From assembly GCA_017883355.1 (NCBI GenBank), contig JADGNS010000071.1:1-10668 (forward strand): a DNA stretch of 10,668 nucleotides. The letters run 5' to 3'. A model generated the notes under the pieces. It was not told the origin of the DNA and made no database searches. It worked only from the letters and a program-made list of their open reading frames with translations. This stretch comes from Candidatus Solibacter sp. (lineage in GTDB: Bacteria > Acidobacteriota > Terriglobia > Bryobacterales > Bryobacteraceae). Numbering within the stretch: the first letter of the stretch is position 1; each line of letters begins with the position of its first letter. The translations under genes and the position numbers were made by a program. Positions 1 to 4,406 of this stretch are shown one piece after another.

Positions 1-281
1 AGCAGGTGGAAGGCGTGCAGCACGGCCACATAGACCGGGAAATCCAGCCCCGCGATTTCCTCCACCGCATGGAAATAATAATGGCCCACCGGGCGGAAAT
101 TGTTCGCCTGAAACCGCGGCGTGGCGACGCCCTTCAGGTAGTCCAGCGGCCCCAGATCCGGCGCCCAGCTCAGGTTACCGATCTCGTCGTTTTGAAAATA
201 GCCGCGATAGGCGTCACGGTTCACCGTCAGGAACAGCGCCGCGAACGCCGCGAAGAGTATAAGCCCCGCCCGCTTGGACAT
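1..281 (-). CDS. N-terminal part of a PMT-like (GT-C type) membrane protein, cut by the window edge
   Basis: The reading frame starts at an ATG at 281-279 and stays open for 93 codons to the left edge, so only the N-terminus is visible. Residues 5-20 form one hydrophobic helix after a Ser-Lys-Arg start, consistent with a signal anchor. It is followed by a loop with an acidic Asp-Glu pair in YFQNDEIGNLSW, then NNFRPVGHYYFH, then a second hydrophobic stretch (LDFPVYVAVLHAFHLL). A first extracytoplasmic loop with an acidic pair, followed by an RPV-type segment before the next helix, is what I expect of GT-C/PMT-like sugar transferases or related polytopic proteins. That assignment is inference from about 90 residues; the membrane location is better supported. 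No clear Shine-Dalgarno precedes the ATG. It lies 79 bp downstream of the cheB-like stop on the same strand, with a hairpin repeat in between, so cotranscription is possible but not shown. Confidence 0.6.
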   Translation of the reverse strand, partial: MSKRAGLILFAAFAALFLTVNRDAYRGYFQNDEIGNLSWAPDLGPLDYLKGVATPRFQANNFRPVGHYYFHAVEEIAGLDFPVYVAVLHAFHL

Positions 282-300
282 CGAACGACTATCGTAGCAG

Positions 301-350
301 TGGCATGAGGCTCCGCCGGCTCCGCCTTGTGCATCCGAGCGCAGCCCGGA
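301..350. repeat. Intergenic double-hairpin repeat, copy 1
   Basis: This is one of two copies; the other is at 4323-4363. A 28-nt stretch (318-345) is identical to 4331-4358, and the similarity extends on both sides. It folds into two adjacent hairpins: 303-311 with 324-332 (stem with wobble pairs), and 334-340 with 344-350 (7-bp stem, 3-nt loop, one G-T wobble in minus-strand RNA). This copy contains an internal tandem duplication of ggctccgcc (309-317 and 318-326) that the other copy lacks. It sits between two minus-strand genes, whereas the other copy lies between plus-strand genes in the same orientation. It is therefore probably a dispersed REP-like element rather than a gene-specific terminator. 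Confidence 0.8.
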
Positions 351-360
351 CGTCTTACTT

Positions 361-990
361 CTACTTCCCTTCCTCGGGCGCCCCAGTCGCAATTCGCACA
401 ATCTGCCGCGCGATATCCTCCGGGGAAAGAATAAAATCGATACACCCCGTTGCGATTGCGCTCTCCGGCATATCCGGCTGGCCGGCGGTATCCAGCTTCT
501 GCGCGATCGTAATGCCCCCCACTTCTCTGATGCCGCACAGCGCTGCTGCCCCGTCGCCGTCATACCCGGACACAATCACAGCGATCAGTTTGCCGCCCCA
601 GTGCTCGGTGAGGGAACGCAGAAAAACCGTAATCACGTCGGGCCATCCCCGGGGCTTCGAGATCGGCTTTAGGCGGAACTGGCCAGCCAGAACGTGTAAA
701 TCCCGCTGTTCCGGGATGATAAACACACAGTTGGGCTGGATGAGTAAGTGCTCCGTGATCAGTTCAACCGGCATCTCTGTGTAGCGCGGAAGAATCTCGT
801 GAAGGTGGGTGGCTACGGTTCTCAGGTGATTCACGATGACGATCGCGACACCCATATCGGCCGGCAAATGCCGTAGTAACCGGGTATAGGCGTCGAGGCC
901 GCCGGCGGAACCGCCCACGCAAACCACGGGAAAGTCTCTGGCTAAATGTTGGCTGCGCATTCCTGAATAAGTGTAGCGTACATGAAACAT
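361..990 (-). CDS. Standalone CheB-type protein-glutamate methylesterase domain
   Basis: CheB methylesterases hydrolyse glutamyl methyl esters on chemoreceptors, or deamidate glutamines there, in the cytoplasm. From ATG 990 the protein has 209 residues and is almost entirely one methylesterase domain. The catalytic triad appears intact: Ser28 in VCVGGSAGG, His55 in IVIVNHLRT, and Asp146 in VSGYDGDGAAAL, which corresponds to the TGMGxDG motif. There is no N-terminal response-regulator receiver domain, so phosphorylation cannot control it as in classical CheB. No cheR, cheA or receptor gene is nearby, and the substrate is unknown. Start choice: a GTG at 1005 has no ribosome site; ATG 990 has a plausible AGGTGCGGG upstream; ATG 960 has AGGA almost touching it. 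I prefer 990, but 960 is possible because the conserved domain starts after it. The domain call is strong; a role in chemotaxis as opposed to another signalling task is open. Confidence 0.88.
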   Translation of the reverse strand: MFHVRYTYSGMRSQHLARDFPVVCVGGSAGGLDAYTRLLRHLPADMGVAIVIVNHLRTVATHLHEILPRYTEMPVELITEHLLIQPNCVFIIPEQRDLHVLAGQFRLKPISKPRGWPDVITVFLRSLTEHWGGKLIAVIVSGYDGDGAAALCGIREVGGITIAQKLDTAGQPDMPESAIATGCIDFILSPEDIARQIVRIATGAPEEGK

Positions 991-1041
991 GGGCGTGTCC
1001 CGCACCTGCTCGGAGGTGCCGGTGGGGGGACCACGCCCATG
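988..1041 (-). promoter_or_regulatory. Large hairpin overlapping the cheB-like start codon
   Basis: A perfect 10-bp inverted repeat, catgggcgtg at 988-997 and cacgcccatg at 1032-1041, is extended by tccc (998-1001) pairing with ggga after a one-base bulge. Inside it is a second stem, gcacct 1002-1007 with aggtgc 1014-1019. In minus-strand RNA the 3' arm ends exactly with the ATG at 990, and the inner stem includes the candidate ribosome site. As RNA it would hide the start codon. It could be a translational control hairpin or simply a mobile hairpin repeat; only the structure is seen directly. Confidence 0.6.
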
Positions 1042-1199
1042 TCCGTCAGGCGTACATCAACACTCGCCAAACCGAAGCGGCGGCATCCGGACTGTAACGT
1101 TCAACCCGGGCCGCTCTATGCCGTACGGTTCGACTGGTTGACTTGCCGGCCTTTATGATAACGGGCCGTACTTTTGGGATCTGTTCAAAATTGATCACT

Positions 1200-1263
1200 C
1201 TGCAAAACTTGCCGGTCAGTGGGGCAGGCGCTTCCGCCTGCCAACCTGCAAAACTTGCCGGTC
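1200..1263. repeat. 18-bp direct repeat flanking a TTC-loop hairpin
   Basis: The 18-mer ctgcaaaacttgccggtc occurs at 1200-1217 and again at 1246-1263 without mismatch. The 28 bp between the copies contain a perfect 8-bp stem (1223-1230 with 1235-1242) closed by a CTTC loop. The hairpin shares gtggggcaggc and gcctgc with the element at 7245-7266, so it belongs to the same repeat family. It ends about 50 bp before the VIT/VWA start codon and would be in that gene's leader if transcription starts upstream. Confidence 0.8.
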
Positions 1264-1302
1264 TGCCCGAAAGGAATCCCACCCTCGCGGCATTTCCCCC
1301 GC

Positions 1303-1307
1303 GGAGG
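1303..1307 (+). promoter_or_regulatory. Ribosome binding site that fixes the VIT/VWA start
   Basis: A perfect GGAGG lies 7 nt before ATG 1315. The frame is open further upstream to a GTG near 1219, but that extension runs through the repeat unit and would bury the signal peptide, so 1315 is the start. Confidence 0.85.
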
Positions 1308-1314
1308 TCATCCA

Positions 1315-3564
1315 ATGCGTCTGCTTCTTCTTGCCGTCCTCGCCCTTCCCACCTGGGCCGCCGCCGAGTCCGTCGCGCCCGGCTCCCTCACCACCCCCAA
1401 AGGTCTCTGCCCGCTGCGCCACACCGATGTGCAGGTTCGCATTGCCGGTCCGCTCGCCCGCGTCACCGTCACCCAGGAGTTTCACAACCCGTTCGCCGAA
1501 AAGATCGAGGCCGTCTACACCTTCCCCCTGCCGCCCGATTCCGCGGTGGACGACATGACCATGCACATCGGCGACCGCACGATTCGCGGCCTCATCAAAC
1601 CGCGCGACGAAGCCCGCAAGATCTACGAGGAAGCGCGCCGCACCGGCCGTATCGCCGGCCTGCTCGACCAGGAGCGTCCCAACATCTTCACCCAAGCCGT
1701 CGCCAATATCCTTCCCGGCGCCACCGTCCAGATCCAGATCGCCTACGTGGAAACCGTGCCCTACGAGGCCGGCGCCTACGCGTTCAATTTCCCCATGGTG
1801 GTGGCGCCGCGCTACATGCCGCGCCGCGGCGTGCCCGACGCCGCGCGCATCGCCCCGCCCGTCACGCCGGAAGGCACGCGTGCCGGCCACGATATCGCCG
1901 TGGAGGTCCACCTGGATGCCGGCGTCCCCATCGAGAGCCTCGAATCGCGCACCCACGACGTTGTCATCGAGCGCCCCAACCCGCGCCAGGCCGTCGTCAA
2001 ACTCCGCGACCAGGCCGCCATCCCCAACAAGGATTTCATCCTCCAGTACGCCGTCGCCGGCCACCGCGTCGAAGACGCCGTCCTCACCCATACCGGCTAC
2101 TTCACCCTCCTCCTGCAACCGCCCGACCGCGTCCAACCCGAAGAGATCGCCCCCAAGGAACTGGTCTTCGTGCTCGATACCTCCGGCTCCATGATGGGCT
2201 TCCCCATCGAGAAGGCGAAAGAGGCCATGGGCATGGCGCTCGATGGCCTGCATCCGCGCGACACCTTTAACCTCATCACCTTCTCCGGCGACACCCACAT
2301 CCTGTTCCCCAATCCCGTGCCCGCCACGCCCGAGAACCGCCGGCTGGCCCGCGAGTTTCTCAACTCGCGCTCCGGCAGCGGCGGCACCGAAATGATGAAG
2401 GCCATCCGCGCCTCGCTCGCCCCCAGCGACGCCCCCGGCAGCACCCGCGTCGTCTGCTTCATGACCGATGGCGAGGTGGGCAACGATCTGGAGATCCTCG
2501 CCGAGGTGCAGCGCCACCCCAACGCGCGCGTCTTCGCCTTCGGCATCGGCAGCAGCGTGAACCATTTCCTGCTCGACGGCATGGCGCGGTACGGCCGCGG
2601 CGAAGTGGAATACGTCGGACTCCAGGACGATGGCTCCGCCGCCGCCCGCCGCTTCCACGAACGCGTGCGCAGCCCCTTGCTCACCGATATCGCCATCGAT
2701 TGGGGCGGGCTGGCCGTCACCGGCGTCTACCCCACGCGCATCCCGGACCTGTTCGCCGCCAAACCGCTGGTCGTCTCCGGCCGCTACACCTCGCCCGGCG
2801 CCGGTGTCATCCGCCTCCGCGGCAGGATGGCGGGCCGCGACTTCACCCGCGAGATCCGCGTCAACCTCCCCGCGTCGCAGCCCGAAAACGCCCAACTTGC
2901 CACGCTCTGGGCCCGCCGCCGTGTCGAAGATCTCATGTCCCAGGATTTCTCCGGCCTCCAGCGCGGCGCCCTCCGCGACGATCTCAAACAGCAGATCGTC
3001 AAACTCGGCATCGATTACCGCCTGATGACGCCCTTTACGTCTTTCGTCGCGGTAGAGGAAAAAGTGGTCACCGATGGCGGCGCGCCGCGCCGCGTCGAAG
3101 TGCCCGTGGAGATGCCCGACGGCATGAGCTACGAGGGCGTCTTCGGCAGCGAGAATCGCTTGCAGAAGGCCGCCGCCCCCATGGGCATGATTGCCGATCG
3201 CGCCTACTTCGGCGGCGGTGGCGGTGCCCCTCGACCCATGATGGAGTCCCGCAACGTTGCGCCCTCATCGCCCCCGCCCCCGCAGGCCCAAGCCCCGAAT
3301 CTCGATCCCGCAATCGCCGCCCTGATCGCGCGCGTGAAAGCCGGAGCCCGCCCCAGCGTCGACGAGACTAAGTTCGTCTTCGGCGACGAAGCCTATATCA
3401 GACTCACCGTCGCTAACCTATCTCCGGACGCACTAAACCAACTGCGCCAGGCAGGCCTGGTAATCACCAGCCAGCAAGGCAGCACCATTCAAGGCCACAT
3501 CCCCATCGCCCATCTGGAGGCTTTGTCGAAGCTCCCCTTCGTCCAGCGCATCGCCCCAAGGTAG
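1315..3564 (+). CDS. Secreted VIT domain + von Willebrand factor A domain protein
   Basis: This is a 749-residue exported protein. A short signal peptide (Leu-rich residues 3-11, AAA before Glu18) predicts cleavage after Ala17. Residues about 24-150 form a VIT (inter-alpha-trypsin) domain, with EFHNPF, VYTFPLP and the EARKIYEEARRTGRIAGLLD hallmark. Residues about 283-450 are a VWA domain with a complete metal-ion adhesion site: Asp288, Ser290 and Ser292 in DTSGSM, Thr358 in GGTEM, and Asp385 in MTDGEVGND. A Gly run (633-637) and a Pro-rich linker (650-661) lead to a separate C-terminal module (about 664-749). No sortase signal or C-terminal membrane helix is visible, so the protein is probably periplasmic or released. 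VIT/VWA proteins are thought to bind partners through the metal site; the partner here is unknown. The gene ends 36 bp before higB, so the higBA promoter overlaps its tail. Confidence 0.9.
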   Translation: MRLLLLAVLALPTWAAAESVAPGSLTTPKGLCPLRHTDVQVRIAGPLARVTVTQEFHNPFAEKIEAVYTFPLPPDSAVDDMTMHIGDRTIRGLIKPRDEARKIYEEARRTGRIAGLLDQERPNIFTQAVANILPGATVQIQIAYVETVPYEAGAYAFNFPMVVAPRYMPRRGVPDAARIAPPVTPEGTRAGHDIAVEVHLDAGVPIESLESRTHDVVIERPNPRQAVVKLRDQAAIPNKDFILQYAVAGHRVEDAVLTHTGYFTLLLQPPDRVQPEEIAPKELVFVLDTSGSMMGFPIEKAKEAMGMALDGLHPRDTFNLITFSGDTHILFPNPVPATPENRRLAREFLNSRSGSGGTEMMKAIRASLAPSDAPGSTRVVCFMTDGEVGNDLEILAEVQRHPNARVFAFGIGSSVNHFLLDGMARYGRGEVEYVGLQDDGSAAARRFHERVRSPLLTDIAIDWGGLAVTGVYPTRIPDLFAAKPLVVSGRYTSPGAGVIRLRGRMAGRDFTREIRVNLPASQPENAQLATLWARRRVEDLMSQDFSGLQRGALRDDLKQQIVKLGIDYRLMTPFTSFVAVEEKVVTDGGAPRRVEVPVEMPDGMSYEGVFGSENRLQKAAAPMGMIADRAYFGGGGGAPRPMMESRNVAPSSPPPPQAQAPNLDPAIAALIARVKAGARPSVDETKFVFGDEAYIRLTVANLSPDALNQLRQAGLVITSQQGSTIQGHIPIAHLEALSKLPFVQRIAPR

Positions 3565-3565
3565 C

Positions 3566-3594
3566 TTGCATCTGTGTTATCGTTTTGATAACAT
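3566..3594 (+). promoter_or_regulatory. Probable higBA promoter with overlapping palindromic operator
   Basis: A perfect inverted repeat, tgttatc (3575-3581) and gataaca (3587-3593) around a 5-nt spacer, lies 7 bp before the higB GTG. It overlaps a possible promoter: TTGCAT at 3566-3571 and TAACAT at 3589-3594 with a 17-bp spacer, both only partial matches to the sigma-70 consensus. A palindrome over the promoter is the usual site where a HigA dimer represses its own operon. The palindrome is certain; the promoter boxes are tentative. Transcription would start at about the GTG itself. Confidence 0.65.
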
Positions 3595-3600
3595 CAACGA

Positions 3601-3894
3601 GTGAACGTCGTCAGCAAACGCGGCCTTCTGAAGCTCACCGCCAAGTGCCCGGAGGCGGAAATCGAAGCGCTGGATTGGTATCGCATCTCTAGCGCCGCCG
3701 ATTGGAGTTGCTTTGCCGATGTGCGCCGCACGTTCCCACGCGCCGACCTCATCGGGGAAGTGCTGGTCTTCGATCTGTTGCACAACCGCTACCGGCTGAT
3801 TACCACCGTGTTCTTCGGCGCGCGGGAGATCTACATCAAGGCGCTGCTGACCCACAAACAGTATGACCGGGAGGAATGGAAAAAATGGAGCTAA
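3601..3894 (+). CDS. higB: HigB-type toxin (RelE superfamily mRNA interferase)
   Basis: This 97-residue protein matches the HigB toxin family in length and layout: an N-terminal MNVVSKRGLLKLTAKCPEAE, a central DWYRISSAADWSCFADVRRTFPRAD, a hydrophobic YRLITTVFF strand, and a C-terminal IKALLTHKQYDREEWKKW. HigB toxins cut mRNA, usually on translating ribosomes, and are neutralised by HigA binding. The start is GTG, chosen because the family normally begins with this MN-V-S-K motif; there is no Shine-Dalgarno before it, so leaderless translation is possible. The toxin gene comes first and its 3' end overlaps higA by 10 nt, which is the characteristic HigBA order. Expression is probably repressed by HigA through the palindrome just upstream. 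The sequence shows no truncation or frameshift. Family assignment is strong; activity is inferred. Confidence 0.9.
   Translation: MNVVSKRGLLKLTAKCPEAEIEALDWYRISSAADWSCFADVRRTFPRADLIGEVLVFDLLHNRYRLITTVFFGAREIYIKALLTHKQYDREEWKKWS
3869..3875 (+). promoter_or_regulatory. Ribosome binding site that fixes the higA start
   Basis: GGGAGGA ends immediately before the ATG at 3876, leaving no spacing for that codon, but lies 9 nt before the in-frame ATG at 3885. The second ATG is therefore the probable start. The site lies inside the 3' end of higB, so higA translation is coupled to higB. Confidence 0.75.
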
Positions 3895-4295
3895 CCCTCA
3901 GTCCCGCCAAGTACGGCCAACTACTTTCTCGAACGATGCCCAAACGCATCGAGACAGACGACGAATTGGATCACTTTGTCGAAGTGATGGAAGCGCTCAG
4001 CCGCGCGATTGCGCACGGCGCCGCTAGTCCGGAAGAAACCGCGCTCCATGCCCTTCTCGCCACGCTCGTCAAGGAATACGATGACCGCGCCTATCCCCTC
4101 CCGCCAGGCGATCCAGTGCGCGTGCTCCAATTCCTCATGGACCACCGCGGATTGCGGCCGGCAGACCTAACCCCGATCTTTGGTGCGCGCTCCATTGCCT
4201 CACTGGTCCTAAACGGCAAACGGGAACTCAGCAAGGCCCACATCCGCAAGCTCGCCGAGTTCTTTCACGTTTCCCCGGCAGTATTCCTGTCGTAA
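3885..4295 (+). CDS. higA: HigA-type antitoxin with C-terminal XRE helix-turn-helix
   Basis: This 136-residue protein is the partner of HigB. Residues 1-75 are an alpha-helical, acidic region (ETDDELDHFVEVMEALSR and following) that would contact the toxin. Residues 76-136 are a Cro/cI-type helix-turn-helix: DPVRVLQFLMDHRGLRPADL, then the recognition region GARSIASLVLNGKRELS, then IRKLAEFFHVSPAVFL. HigA antitoxins bind the toxin and repress the shared promoter through this domain; the palindrome at 3575-3593 is the likely target. The start at 3885 is chosen over 3876 from ribosome-site spacing. The gene overlaps higB by 10 nt. It is followed by about 110 bp of non-coding DNA holding a hairpin repeat, so higBA is probably its own transcription unit, separate from addBA. 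The family call is strong. Confidence 0.9.
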   Translation: MELTLSPAKYGQLLSRTMPKRIETDDELDHFVEVMEALSRAIAHGAASPEETALHALLATLVKEYDDRAYPLPPGDPVRVLQFLMDHRGLRPADLTPIFGARSIASLVLNGKRELSKAHIRKLAEFFHVSPAVFLS

Positions 4296-4322
4296 AGAGC
4301 ACGCAATGCCCAAGACAGCCCG

Positions 4323-4363
4323 TGGCATAAGGCTCCGCCTTGTGCATCCGAGCGCAGCTCGGA
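4323..4363. repeat. Intergenic double-hairpin repeat, copy 2 (possible higBA terminator)
   Basis: This is the second copy of the element at 301-350, without the internal 9-bp duplication. It folds into two adjacent hairpins: 4325-4333 with 4337-4345 (9-bp stem including one wobble, TCC loop), and tccgagc 4347-4353 with gctcgga 4357-4363 (perfect 7-bp stem, GCA loop). The second is followed by aacgctttt, so it could act as a weak intrinsic terminator between higA and addB. It fills much of the 111-bp gap between these genes; the rest shows only a weak TACACT at 4394-4399. Confidence 0.8.
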
Positions 4364-4406
4364 AACGCTTTTCGCTTTCTCTTCGCCCTGCGCTACACTG
4401 GAGCCG

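Larger units (their letters stand above)
991..1314. other. Divergent intergenic region with no gene
   Basis: This region separates the minus-strand cheB-like gene from the plus-strand VIT/VWA gene. It contains the start-codon hairpin (988-1041) and a direct-repeat/hairpin unit (1200-1263). Between them (1042-1199) I see no convincing gene. A TTGACT at 1138-1143 is followed by TATGAT at 1154-1159, but the 10-bp spacer is too short for a housekeeping promoter. Promoters for both flanking genes presumably lie here, but I cannot place them. Confidence 0.5.

Noticed and set aside
1138..1159. Sigma-70 promoter from TTGACT and TATGAT
   Set aside because: The spacer is only 10 bp, well short of the 16-18 bp needed.
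1143..2270. Plus-strand open frame overlapping the VIT/VWA start in another frame
   Set aside because: It is Arg/Pro/His-rich and out of frame with a gene that has a signal peptide, a ribosome site and two domains.
1216..2895. Long open frame on the minus strand opposite the VIT/VWA gene (559 codons)
   Set aside because: It mirrors a well-supported gene with GC-rich third positions; the translation is Gly/Ala/Asp/Val/His-rich with no domain, as expected for a codon-bias shadow.
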